Shown in pieces: positions 1 through 11,621 of a stretch of DNA of 64,000 bases. The stretch lies in assembly GCA_025201365.1 (NCBI GenBank), contig JAIXMF010000005.1, forward strand, positions 1,302,001 to 1,366,000. The letters run 5' to 3'. The stretch's first letter is position 1. Every line of letters starts with the position of its first letter. The DNA is from Syncephalis plumigaleata (taxonomy: Eukaryota > Zoopagomycota > Zoopagomycetes > Zoopagales > Piptocephalidaceae). A model generated the notes under the pieces. The model did no database searches. It was not told the DNA's origin and saw nothing but the letters and a program-made list of their open reading frames with translations. The translations under genes were made by a program, and so were the position numbers.

Positions 1-1275
1 ATGAATGTGCTAATACTGATATGGCCCGCAATCCATACGTATGCCCCGGTATGATAGTGTGTAAGTTATCATTTCATTTATAAACTATGGTGTACTAATT
101 ACAATCTGCCATACAATTCATATATCTGCCTATAACAGTGTGTAGGTTGCCATTATGACCGTAATGAATGAATGTACTAACTATGATATCGCCCATGATC
201 CACATACGCCCATGTATTACAGCATGTAAGTGATCATTCTGATCATAATATCAAGTGTACTAATACCAATGTGGCCCACTACCGCATACGTTCGTGTATG
301 ATAGAGCGTAAGTTATCATTTTGACTACAGTGAATGAATGTACTAACCACGCTATGACATACGATCCACGTATATTTCTGTTTGATAGACTGTAAGTAAT
401 CATTCTTATCGTAATGTATGAGGCACTAATCATAGTACGGCATGTGATTTACATATGTTTCTGTATACCAGCCTGTAAGTCATTATTCTGGCTACAATGT
501 ATCGATGTACTAATTATGCTATGGCACACGATTAACACATGTCTGTGTATGATAGGGAGTAAGTAATCGTTCTGGCCGTAATGTATGGCATACTAACTAT
601 GATACGACACATTATCCATCTACGTTCTTGTATGATAGGGCGTAAGTAATGATTCTGACTGTGGAGAATGAATGTACTAATTATACTTTGATGCATGATC
701 TCCCGTATGATAGGGCGTAAGTTATCACTCTGATTGTAATGAGTGGGGTACTAATCATAGTATGGCACATGATTTCTTTATGTTCATGTATGATAGTTTG
801 TAAGTCATTATTCTGACTGTAACCTATGAGGTACTAATCAAGCTATGACATATAATCCACGTATGTTCTCGTATGACAGTCTGTAAGTAATCATTCTGAC
901 CGTATTATACGACGTACTAATGATAAACATGGCACATGATTTCCATACATTTGTGGATAACAGTGCGTAAGTTACTATTCCCGATGATAACGTATAGGTG
1001 TACTGATATTAATACGGCACATGATCTACTTATACTCATGTATGATAGTGGGTAAGTAAATATCGCTGACTCTAATGTATGAATGAGTACTAACTACAGT
1101 ATGGCGCATGATCCATGTATGTCCTTTATGATAGGATGTAAGTTATCATTTCAATCATCACCTACGCTACACTAATCACAATACAATCTATATTAATTGA
1201 TTGAATAGCCACGAGATTAAGCAGTAAGTAATAATCCACAATAATCATGCCCATACTAATCCATTATGATTACAG
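1..1275 (+). repeat. about 83-bp tandem array of intron-like units
   Basis: Fifteen consecutive diverged units run from the window edge to 1275, so the array starts outside the window. GT donors lie at 61, 142, 226, 308, 392, 475, 559, 642, 717, 800, 883, 967, 1052, 1138 and 1224. The spacing is 75-86 bp and usually 83. Fourteen of the 15 are GTAAGT and one is GTAGGT. TACTAA occurs once in 12 of the 15 units (for example 93, 175, 258, 341, 591, 1088, 1254); the other three carry CACTAA or TACTGA at the same place. Each unit ends in TATGATAG or a close variant, and the next GT follows exactly three bases after the AG, except at the last unit. Positions between these signals drift freely. The period, splice-like signals and constant 3-base gap are seen directly. 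That the units are functional introns is inference. Confidence 0.9.
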
Positions 1276-1441
1276 GACAAGACAAGGACATCATCAAGTA
1301 GATATTATAGGTATTCAAGTCAAGAATGTATTGGTGCAAGTCCCTCATTTAGTGTCCATACCATTCAAGTCATTATTCCTTGGATCAAGAAATATATCTA
1401 CAAGTCTCTTACGTCTATTCATCCATGGTCCTATTACATAA
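58..1441 (+). CDS. putative gene built of single-codon exons (5' end outside window)
   Basis: If each array unit is an intron, the exons are 3 nt each: TGT at 58, TGT at 139, CAT at 223, AGC at 305, ACT at 389, CCT at 472, GGA at 556, GGC at 639, GGC at 714, TTT at 797, TCT at 880, TGC at 964, TGG at 1049 and GAT at 1135. A 15-nt exon follows at 1209-1223, and a terminal exon starts at 1276. Two frames stay open through the micro-exons. Reading from the second base gives a hydrophobic stretch, VVIALLEAAFLAG then IHEIKQ, and runs on into the last exon to a TAA ending at 1441 (about 55 more codons). Reading each exon as a codon gives Cys-Cys-His-Ser-Thr-Pro-Gly and onwards, and stops inside the 15-nt exon. 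The third frame has an early stop. No family was recognised. The upstream part, the frame and expression are unknown. Confidence 0.4.
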
Positions 1442-1811
1442 ATATCAACTAATGGCTGGTTCATTGATTGAATAAATATGTAATGCTATAGGGCATTCTT
1501 CTACTCTATTCATCGTTGATTCTTTCTTCTACTCCAACTATGCTTATTACTTATCGTGTGCATGAATGAGCATTGTATATCGAGTGAGGTCGTCGAATAT
1601 TGCTTACATGATGCTATTTCATCACATATGTCAGTACCCTTAGAACTATGCTTCCTACATATTGTCATTACACTTGGATTACAACATGTCATAGTTATGC
1701 CTAGGTTGAAAGTGGACAACCTTTTCTCATGTTTATATTAAATGTAAAAAAGTGTAATCACTTTATTCATCGATGGCAACTCTTTGTTAACGTCTTTGTA
1801 TGCGCAATTGA
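1442..1811. other. intergenic, 3' flanks of two convergent genes
   Basis: AT-rich sequence between the array gene and the threonyl-tRNA synthetase stop codon. Short open frames on both strands show no family resemblance. Nothing else was recognised. Confidence 0.6.
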
Positions 1812-4759
1812 TTATTCAAAACGATTTTCAATACGCTTCTCATTGGACAATGATTTCAACTTGTCAATCAATTCGGATAGCACATGTGTTTGTCCCTTGG
1901 CCTTGCTGCCAACATCATCGCGATTGCGTACGTTCACGGATTGCGTATCCAGCTCTTCTTGACCCACGACTAATAGGTGAATAGTAGTAGTAAGTTAATT
2001 AGTTAACTAACTGGCTACATAATAGTATTAAAGAAAAGAACTTACCAAAGATAAAGTTATACTGGGCGAGTTCAGCGTTACGGATCTTCTTGTTGAGCGT
2101 GTCACCGCTTAGATCGGCATCGGCATGGAATCCAGCCTCGTAGCATGCACGACGTACTTGCTCGGCATACTCGTAGAAAGTAACGGCTACTGGCACCACC
2201 ATAATTTGACGTGGTGATAACCAGTATGGCCTATATCGTAAATAGACAAGTAATAACAATATATATACGCGTTTATGTTATTTACACGAATAGTGATGTC
2301 GACTAGGCAATCATCTTACCATTTACCGGCGAAATGCTCAGTCAAAATAGCAATAGTACGCTCTAGACTGCCGTAAATAGCACGATGAATGATTACAGGA
2401 CGTTCGTAGATTACTGCACCCTCTGCATCACGGTCTGCCGTACGGTATTGCAAGTTGAAACGTTGCGGCAACTGGAAGTCCAACTGGAAGGTGGCACACT
2501 GATGTTTACGGTTTAGTGCATCAGCAATGGTAATATCAATCTATTGAACATATGATTAGTTTGCATAATGTCATAATCATATCAATAGCAGCAAAAGGTA
2601 CCTTTGGACCGTAGAATGCACCATCTCCTGGATCGACTGACCATGGTTCACCGAATGCATCCATAGCAGCACCCAACATCTAATAGCGTATAGTATTAGA
2701 AATGTAACGTAATCTACCTTGCTACCTATCTATCTATCTATCATTTACCTTCTCTGCCTTGTCCCATGTCTCAATTTCACCCAAAAAGTTGTCGGGACGA
2801 GTTGATAACTTGAGATGGAATCTAAAGCCAAAGACACCGTACACCTTGCGCATAAATTGAAGGCCGAGGTAATCTCACTTTGAATCTACATATTGATGTG
2901 CGTCAATAGCTAATTTGTACATAGTATTCATTACACCTACTTGATCGGGCGTGCAGAACAAATGGGCATCATCCTGTTGGAAGCGTCGAACACGCGTTAG
3001 ACCGGTAAGTGCACCGCTCGCCTCATTACGGTGGAGTACACCGAAATCAGCCATACGAATTGGTAATTCACGATAGGATCGATCACGATGACCGAACATT
3101 AGACAATGGCCGGGACAGTTCATGGGTTTAAGGGCGAACTTTTCCTTTTCAATTTCAAACGAGAACATGTTCTCCTTGTAGTTCTGCCAGTGACCCGATT
3201 GCTCCCATAGCTTGACGTTATAGATATTAGGTGTAATCACCTCTTGATATTCAAAGTTACGATATTCTGTCTATAGTTGTATTATATTGCATATGAACAT
3301 CAATAATGGCCATTATCATCATTCGCTTCCTAGTTACCTTCATGAAATCCAATAGTGCATTATAGATACGTGCACCGTGTGGGAAGAAGAAACAACTGCC
3401 AGGACTCAATTCGTGGAACATGAACAGTTCTTGCTCCTAAAGAGAGAATACGATGTTATACATTCTATTTATCAATCAATAGATGGTAATGAATTACCCG
3501 TCCAATCTTGCGATGGTCACGTTTAGCGGCTTCTTCGAGGAATTTCTTATAGGCCGTCATTTGCTTATTATCAGGGAATGAAATGCCGTATACACGTTGA
3601 AGTGTGTCATTATTACTGTCACCTAGGAAATACGACGACGAATTCTATTTTACATATTAGTATGTCAACGAATCTAATATAATTATATATATATATGTAT
3701 TACCTTCAATACAGCTATCGCCTTGACCTTTCCAGTGTGTGGTACGTGTGGCCCACACAAAGATCGATCAATGGACCACAACGGTATACGGTGGTAGAGG
3801 CGCCATCCTCAATCTTGCTACCAATTAAATATTGTTTGTAGGGATTATGCTACAATTACCAATATTAGATTAGCATCATAATCGCTATTCTATTCGATTA
3901 ATCTCGTCTTACCTTGAACATTTCAAGCAGATTCGCCTTGGACACCACTAGTCGTTCAAATGGTTGCTTCTCCTTCATGATACCCTTGGCTAGTGTCTCC
4001 AATGCTGGATAATCGTTCTGCGTCACTGGACTAAATGATCATTTAGTAAGAAATCTATCCCACTTTGCTACATTAAATCAATACATACCGATTATCTGGT
4101 GTACCCATCTCGTAGAAGAAACCTTCATCGGTAGGTGGGCCGAGACAAAGGTTACAACCATAATGACGTTCACAAGCCTCACCGAGAATATGAGCACTAG
4201 AATGCCAGAACACCTTCTTGCCTATGCAAATATTAAGTAACCATATTATTATTATTATTACAATAAAATGCTTGCTAGCTTACCTTCATCATGCTCAAAG
4301 TCAAGTAGTTCCAGTTTGCAGGATGCCTCCAATGGTCGAAGTAGATCCCATAGTACACCATCAACCTTGGCAATGACAATACGCTCCGATAATGATTTGG
4401 ATATGGCCGCGGCAATACCCATGGGTGAGGTCTCCCAGGCGATACCCTCGCGTGTCGATCCATTAGGTAACGTCACGGTGATTGGTACACGTTCCTTGGC
4501 TAAATGACAGTGGAGTTAGCATACATAGAGATGACATGTCATACTGCGCGACCTATCAACTACTACTTACAGGCAACTCAGCGTCGTATTGGGCTTTTAG
4601 CGATTCAAATAGCTTAATACGATGAGCAATATACTCTGGTGCCGGTGATACCTCGAGTGGAAAGGCAGATCCGCTGCCTGTCGCGCCCTTTGCTTTCTTC
4701 GCTGGTTTAGCCTTGTCGGCAACGGTGAGATCAGCCATCTTTTCCTCGATTGCAGCCAT
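1812..4759 (-). CDS. THS1: threonine--tRNA ligase, cytoplasmic
   Basis: Charges tRNA-Thr in the cytosol. It is a multi-exon class II synthetase. The start at 4759 ([11 protein letters not shown]) leads a lysine/alanine-rich N-terminus, followed by a TGS domain ([20 protein letters not shown]), the second editing-type domain with [16 protein letters not shown], and the catalytic core. The core shows [20 protein letters not shown] and [14 protein letters not shown] near 2930-3150. The C-terminal anticodon-binding domain starts at [17 protein letters not shown] and ends NRFE-stop at 1812-1814. Introns are short, with clean GTAAG/TAG borders (for example 1970-2045). Two places read one base short of the family: near 3750 ([10 protein letters not shown] is expected) and near 2863 ([13 protein letters not shown] is expected). 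Both sit in G/C runs and look like assembly deletions. An apparent in-frame TGA near 2879 disappears once a 58-nt intron is removed just upstream. Confidence 0.95.
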
Positions 4760-5425
4760 AGTGATTATACAAAGCAAAGACACTATCCGTTTGAGGTGTA
4801 TACCAAACAAGCAGTAGAACGAGATAGAAGCAATGAATAAAGAACACGATAAAGAAAATGGATAGGATCTGGGAGAATAGCAGTTTTAAACTTGATGAGA
4901 TGATGGTAATTAAAAAGCTGTAATGCGTCTGCCCATGAATGGTCATGGCAAACTCCGCATCTTCTTCTAATCATTTGTATACAACATGCGTCAATGGAAT
5001 AATCAAGTAGGCAGATCATTGAATGAATCGTACTACTATAGATTGTTCATCAATCTTTAATCTCGTATATTCTATTTACAAGATACGATAAACTAATAGT
5101 CATCTTCATTAATGACATACTATAGTCATTATAATGTTACAATATTGAAATCGTACATCGATCATAATAATGGAATAAATTAATTAATAACAGGCATTGG
5201 TATAATATACATCTATAATTCTTAAAATAGATGTGCTTATAGTGCAACCATACTTGATCTATGCATAGTGGAGTGATCATTCAAACCAATACATTGAGAA
5301 AAGGAGTCTGTGATACGATTGTCCTCATTTGAATTCATACTCGTTTGCAATATCAACTTTCTATTAGTAGTAACTAGGATATCCACATAACAGTCAGCCT
5401 GATAATACTAGTTTACAACGTAACA
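4760..5425. other. divergent intergenic region (ThrRS / MFS promoters)
   Basis: About 660 bp between two divergently transcribed genes, so it should hold both promoters. It is AT-rich, with short A/T runs and no recognisable repeat or long open frame. No specific regulatory site could be assigned. Confidence 0.5.
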
Positions 5426-7352
5426 ATGTCAACCGAATCTACTAATGAGCAAGCACTAGTAGCAAATGATAGGCCAGCCACTCCTTTACCGAAACGACAG
5501 CTATTCGCATTGCTCGGTGGTCGTTTTGGTGAGCCAACATCATTTACGGTTATATTTCCATTCGTTTACTTTGTAAGATGTTATCCTTTGTATTTCCTAC
5601 GGATATCCTATACTAATTCATCAATGCTACTGTTTAGATGGTAGGCGGTCTAAATTAAACTGAAACTACCGTATAAACCAGCTTGTATCCATTTAGATTA
5701 GGGATTTTCAACTGAGTGATGATGAGGAGATGATCGGTTATTATGCGGGATTTCTGACTTCATGTTTCGCTATTACTCAGTTTATAAGCAGTAAGTGATG
5801 TATGATTAAACCGTATCATCTATATACAGCAGTATTAAGTGCTATTCGATTATTCGATTATTCGTATCTAGGTTTACCATGGGGTAATCTATCCGATAGA
5901 ATAGGTCGTCGTCCGGTCATTCTAGCTGGACAATTAGGCACGATGATTTGCTCCTTACTATTTGGTATGAGTAAATCATTTACATGGGCACTAGTTACGC
6001 GTAGTCTAAGCGGCCTATTAAATGGTAATAATGCCGTATCACAAAGTATGCTAACCGAAATTACCGATGAGACAAATCAAGGCAAGCTCTACTAATGATG
6101 TACGTGTATTCTATCCGTAGATCATTACTAATCTCGATGAACAATCTAGCACGAGCATTCACGCTTATTCCAATGATCTGGGGCATTGGCTGCATTGTCG
6201 GTCCTACTATCGGTGGATTCCTTTCCTATCCAGCGGATAAATTCCCTACACTATTTGGTGAAAGCGCGTTTATGCGCGAATATCCCTTCTTTCTTCCATG
6301 CGCTGTATGTGCACTGATCAATGCTTGTGGATTTATCATAACGTATACATGTTTGGAGGAAACACTAGGGAGTAACAATGCTACAATCGTTGTATCAACT
6401 GAAGACACATCTAGTATTGATCATACAATTGATGAATCTACTCGCTTGCTGAATGGACATGAGCAACAAGTCAATTATGCCGCGACACTAGATGAGCAAC
6501 AGGATATTAGCATACAAAATGATGTATCTCATACGAGAAATGATACTACAACCACAACGATGGAACAACAAATGGAATACAAAGCATCGACATTTGAACT
6601 TGCCTCGATTCCCGCGGAGTGTTGGACACCGATACTTGTGGGTGCATCATTGGCATTTCAAGCAATTGTCTTCGAAGAGGTGTTCCCCATCTGGGCTGCC
6701 GCACCTGTTGAGTTTAATGGACTTGCGCTTACTTCCGACCAGATTGGGTCAATACTATCGCTAGCCGGTATTTACATGCTTGACATACAACTATTCGTCT
6801 ATCCCAAACTGGATCAATATTTGGGTCCACATCGATTATTCGGCATCGGCATGCTTTGTTACACGCCTATTCTATTACTTTTCCCGTGGATATCTCAATG
6901 GACAAAGATAGAAGACAATCATGCTGAGGGAGCATCGCAATTATGTATATGGCTAAGCTTATGCTTAGGACTAGGATGGCAGATTGCTTGCAATAACATT
7001 TGCTTTATCGCTTATAGCTTAGTGGTGAGTGAAGCTGTGATCAGTTTATTATGATTTATGCTAAATTATTATTATTATTATTATAATCGAGCAGCTTGTA
7101 GAGACAGCAAGACAGAGTGGTGTCATTGGACGTGTCAACGGCATTGCAGTAGGTATGCAGTCATTGACGAGAGCAATAGGACCGGCTTTCGGCGGTATTG
7201 TATGGAGTTGGTCGTTGCAGCGCAATCTAGCGTATCCGTTCGATTACACTCTCATTTGGAATATCATTGGGTGTAGTTGTTTCATTACAGCACTAGTAAT
7301 ATTTCGTATCAAGCCAAAACCTTCATCAACAGTGGGAGTAGTAATGGCATGA
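5426..7352 (+). CDS. major facilitator superfamily transporter (Zrt1/TetA-like fungal family)
   Basis: Predicted 12-helix transporter of the fungal drug:H+ antiporter-like branch. The substrate is unknown. The start ATG at 5426 is followed by helix 1 (LFALLGGRFGEPTSFTVIFP). The family signature of the 2-3 loop is GNLSDRIGRRPVILAGQ near 5885, and NGIAVGMQSLTRAIGPAFGG lies in the C-terminal half. The middle loop is long and hydrophilic, and translation ends MA-stop at 7350-7352. Exons are 5426-5572, 5638-5640, 5697-5790, 5872-6081, 6150-7024 and about 7095-7352. The second exon is a single codon, ATG, which supplies the Met of FVYF-M-IRDF, a position normally occupied by Met in this family. The intron at 6082-6149 begins GCAAG and ends TAG (a GC-AG intron) and restores NQ-ARAFTLIPMIWGIG. 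Confidence 0.9.
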
Positions 7353-7645
7353 TAAAAACACGTAGCTGATATTGTATCGTAATCAAGTAACATTTCAATC
7401 TAGACGAATGAAATCAAGAATAACCTATTAAACATGCGAGATTATTATTTTTATTTATTTATACTAAGCTGAATAATGTACCAGAATGGTGTAGTGTAAT
7501 TCAATTATTGCAAGAAGAGGAAGAGGAAGAGAAACAAGCATATCACAACAACAACATCAATATCAATATCATTCTTATTAAGGAAGAACAATATAACTAG
7601 CTAATAATAGGGAAAGTAAAAAGGAACTAAGCATGACGACAGCCA

Positions 7646-8155
7646 TTACCGCGGGCCACGTCGATCACCTAATAAAGTTCATATTAATCATTATAGTCTA
7701 CTCGTCTATTCGTCTACTAGTAGATTCATTCACTTACTATAATCTGATGTATCACGCTGTGCAATACGATCCATACGCCAATAGTAGTAACGTAGCGAGT
7801 ATATCATCATACCACTGGCTGCTGCCGTGAATAGTACGGCCAACCACGCTGAACCAGGCAGGGAAGAGTTAAGGAAACCGACAGCCACGGTGGTAAGTAC
7901 CACGGCCAAGTTTAACCAGTGGAATAGTGTACGCTCGTTGGCCAAATGAACCTTGGGTTCAACGCGAGCTGGTCGAGAAATGATACGCTCATAAGGAACG
8001 GAAGGACTACGTAGTGTACCATAATCACTATTGTTATAATGGTTATTAGCGCGTCGACGAATACTTGTATCAATTTCATCGGAACCAGCTAGACTATCAC
8101 TCTCTATTAGTGATGCATGACTTTTACTAGCAGCCAAACTTGTACGACTAGACAT
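7646..8155 (-). CDS. VTC1: vacuolar transporter chaperone 1-like (DUF202)
   Basis: Small membrane subunit of the vacuolar polyphosphate polymerase complex. It starts at 8155 with a Ser/Arg-rich cytosolic tail of about 85 residues. The VTC1/DUF202 core follows: RVEPKVHLANERTLFHWLN, then two hydrophobic helices (LAVVLTTVAVGFLN and AWLAVLFTAAASGMMIYSL) and YYYWRMDRI. A 69-nt intron (7669-7737) precedes a last exon reading DRRGP and then a stop at 7646-7648. The expected third helix (AVMAVVMLSSFLLSLLLASY) is present immediately downstream one frame away and would end near 7578, so one base is probably missing near 7655. The gene lies next to VTC4 on the same strand, which fits a shared complex. 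Family assignment is firm; the exact 3' end is not. Confidence 0.85.
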
Positions 8156-8954
8156 GACAAAAGAAAGTCTAGAGAAGAAGAGGAGGAAAGTAACAAGAAG
8201 AAAGTGATAATAATAGAAATAGTAATGTAGTAAAAGTAGTTACGAGAAAGTGTTAAAAGCAATGGATAGGAAAGAAGGAAAAGAAAAAGTCACTACTCTA
8301 TCCACATACACACAAGTGATAAATGATAGATGCAGGTATTGAAGAGAGAGAGAGAGAGAGGATAAAGGCACAAAATGCCTGACTGATTGCCTAGCTGACT
8401 GCCTGCCTGACTGCCTGCCTGACCAACCACACTTTACAAGGAGGAATTACACTGTTTGCGTGTAAAAGGGAAAGGAACGAATAGGAATAAAGAGGGGAGA
8501 AGGAGAGAGAAAAGGTACAACATACAGATTATCAAGTTAAATCAATAGTAAAGGCTTAGTGGAAATGATATTAAATTGCTATCTCCTATCATTAGCATAT
8601 ATACTATTTGGTAGAACGATATAAAGATATTAATAACAAATAAATGGAAGGAAGGAAGGAATGTAGCTATGTAAGAGATACACAACGCAACACATACGAC
8701 AAGCATTGTAATAGAAGGATCATTATGATGTCAATGAAACCAAAGAGATAGTGTGAATGTTTATTCTGACTGAAACCGCATCAATAAACAGATAAGTAAT
8801 GCTTATATTGAAGAAGAAGAAGGAAAGAGAGAAATATCTTGTATCTCATTAGAGATAGATAGTATATACACCGTAATGACCAGTATAAATCGTTCAAATA
8901 AACATGATTCTACGATGTATATATAAAATGAGCAAATGAGCAAAATGGATATAT
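8156..8954. repeat. intergenic, simple-sequence rich
   Basis: 800 bp between VTC1 and VTC4. It is purine-rich on the + strand, with an AG microsatellite near 8345-8362, a short CTGACTGC/CTGCCTGA tandem repeat at about 8376-8424, and a GGAA run near 8646. It probably carries the VTC1 upstream region and the VTC4 3' flank. No coding sequence was recognised. Confidence 0.6.
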
Positions 8955-11621
8955 TTATAATGGTGTTGGATTAGGTGATGGCATTACTGGTGGTGGTAAT
9001 GGAATTGGTCCTGAAGCAGGTGGCGATTCTTGTAAACTCGAGAATTTAAGATAAAAGTTGATCACGACAGCGGCAAGAATGACACCTACTAGAACGGCAG
9101 GTCCAACACGATCATCATAGGGACCAGGTTCGCGTGCTCGAATACGATTAGATCGCCAAATGTACAAGTAAAGCGCGTAGATCAATATGCCCATGGAGAT
9201 GACCGTAAATATCACACCGGCTGTACGTCCTACTTTATCGCCAAAGTTAAGTAGACCAAGTGCTAGACCACCTAGTACCACGGCAAAGTGAACCCATGAC
9301 AGGAAGGTGCGTTCGTTGGCAAAGAACACCTTTGGTTCAACGCGTACCGGGACAGCCACTCGTTTATTCGTGGTGGCAGTGGGTGCGATGGAGATATGAC
9401 GCGACGGTGATGATGGCGATGAACGACGATGACTACCGCCACCCATACCGAATACACGTCGAACTGCCGAGGAGAATCGTCCACCAAGACCACCACGATA
9501 TCTACGACGACGATGACGACTAGAGGTGGACGAGGCGATACTACGTGTTGGCGAGGATGATCGTCGTGCATTACTACGTGCACCGCCCACCATTGTACTA
9601 CTACTCTGACCGCCGAGTAATGGCGCACGTTCTACGTCATCATCGTAATGATCACGCGAGCGATAGTATTGCTTGGATCGACTATTCGAGGGACGTTTCT
9701 GATCCGCAATAGCTTCTCGTCGAAGTTTATTCGACAAATAGTCGCGTTCCTGACGTGGCGATGTACTGAGTGCCGCCATAGCACGCGCATCATCCGCTTC
9801 ATTTCGTCCGTCGTCAACGATCACTTCAATCGCGTCATGATCGTCTAGATGACCCTCGGAACGACGACGACCTCGATCGGATACACTTGGTGAACCATCG
9901 CGCGAATTAGTACGCGACATCTCACGTGAACGCGAGCCGATAGACTGGGGACGCGATGCACTTAGTAGCGAGTTGCGTGACATCATCTTTGGTCGTTTTC
10001 TAATGTCCTTGTCCATTTGAGGTAGCCAGAACGGCAACAGCTGTACGTGCGGCTCCAGTAGCGTGGCACAACCATGAATGAATTTGGAGAACTTTGGCAC
10101 TTCCTCTACGAGATGACTTTGCACCAAGTTGGTAACCCAGTTGGGTGGATCGGTGCCCACTTCAGTTTGTAGTTTAACCTCAAGGATGGCATAAGGGAAT
10201 CGACAGATCTCCGTGTCAGGTAGATGCGGGAATGGATAATGCGTGCCAACATCGGTACGTCTCCAGTTGTCACCGGCACGAGATGTGCCATCCATGCTAT
10301 CCTCGCGAATAAGACTCAACTCGGTATCGAGCGAGATGCGTACGGTGGCATCGCCTGGCAATTGGAACGCCGTACGATTGTAGAATGTACGCATGGTAGG
10401 TTGGAGCCCCTTACTATGAATGGAGGCCTGGATCTCATTGGCCAACGTTTCGAGAGCGTCGATTTCCTCGGTTTACGCGTACCCGATGCACGCATCTTTG
10501 CAATCGTCTTGTCGAGGGTGTATTCGCCGCGCATGAATGCATTGACGTGCTTCTCCTTGAGCGGGAATCGCTGCTTCACGCTAGTCTCACCGGTCCAGTC
10601 TTCACGATGCGTTTTACGCTCGATGAATATCTCATTATTGGTGACAGGACCATACCAACGGAATCGAATGGCCTCGGCACCCTCCGTCTTCTCTAGACGG
10701 CCTTGGTACAGGTCGAGATTCTCATTGTCAAAGTAGACGGATGAGATGGCGGGATCCGGTGCAGACGAGGGACCATCGACCTCTGACATGGTGCCGGTGG
10801 TTTTAGATGCTTGGAAGAGTAGTACGGGCAGGTATTTAAGCACGTAGAACTTTAACTCGAGTACATTGTCCGGATGCACCCAATACTTGGTGGTGCGTCT
10901 AACAAAGTTCTGCGCACCGGAGCCACCGGCGGTTGCCGCACGTTCCGCTGGATCACGTCCACCATTGCGTACCACGTCGTAGAGACGAGACAATTGCAGG
11001 ATGAGATCGTCAAAGTTTTCACGATAGAATGGACGTGCATTCAATCGTACCATGAACATCGGTTTCAATACGTAGTTCGTGTGCTTGTCGTGCTTTTGAT
11101 AATCTTAAGGAATCCACTATAGTTGAGACGGGTGAATCGGGCCAGCTCATTCACCTCCTCTAACACTTGATTTACTTCATCCTCAATCTTCTGGTAGGCC
11201 AATGGTAAATCCGACTTTTCCTCTCCTTCTTCTTCCACTGCTGCCGCTGCTTCACCGTCTGTATGGGCAACAGTACCTTCTCGTCGTAGTTTCTTGACAC
11301 GTTGGTCTAACGATTCGACACGTCGATGAATCTCGCCTAGTTTAACTACTTGAAATCCATAGACCTGAATAGAATGAGAACAATAATAATAGTAGTAATA
11401 GTATAGCAAATGTTAGCATTTATCCTTCATATACGTATACATGCATCATGTACCTTTTCCAATTCACGTTCCAATAGTTCAACATAATAGGCCTCGTCTG
11501 TTTCTTGATAATTGTTTGATTTGGTACGTTCCTTAAGCTGTCGTTTCAATCCATCATAGTCCAAATAGTAGAAACGCCACTCAGGAAATAGTCCTTCCTT
11601 TAACTGTGCACCAAACTTCAT
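8955..11621 (-). CDS. VTC4: vacuolar transporter chaperone 4, polyphosphate polymerase
   Basis: Makes inorganic polyphosphate from ATP at the vacuolar membrane. Exon 1 (11454-11621) starts [20 protein letters not shown], the inositol-pyrophosphate-sensing SPX domain. The SPX domain continues in exon 2 from 11364 ([19 protein letters not shown]). The catalytic tunnel domain follows, with [55 protein letters not shown] and [10 protein letters not shown], all close to yeast Vtc4. A Ser/Arg-rich linker of about 190 residues precedes a C-terminal DUF202 domain ([20 protein letters not shown]) with three helices. The end is TPL-stop at 8955. Two positions read one base short: an A run near 11094-11097 ([15 protein letters not shown] is expected) and near 10470 ([16 protein letters not shown] is expected). 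The flanking frames match the family on both sides, so assembly deletions are the likelier explanation. Confidence 0.93.

Noticed and set aside
1-1275. CRISPR-like array
   Set aside because: Regular spacing, but whole units are related to each other rather than constant repeats with unrelated spacers, and the conserved parts are eukaryotic splice signals.
2870-2885. In-frame TGA inside ThrRS as recoded Trp or selenocysteine
   Set aside because: A 58-nt GTAGGT...TGTAG intron just upstream removes that frame. The remaining discrepancy is a single missing G.
9260-9628. Open frames on both strands in the VTC4 linker region
   Set aside because: Shadows of the Ser/Arg-rich codons of VTC4; no family similarity.
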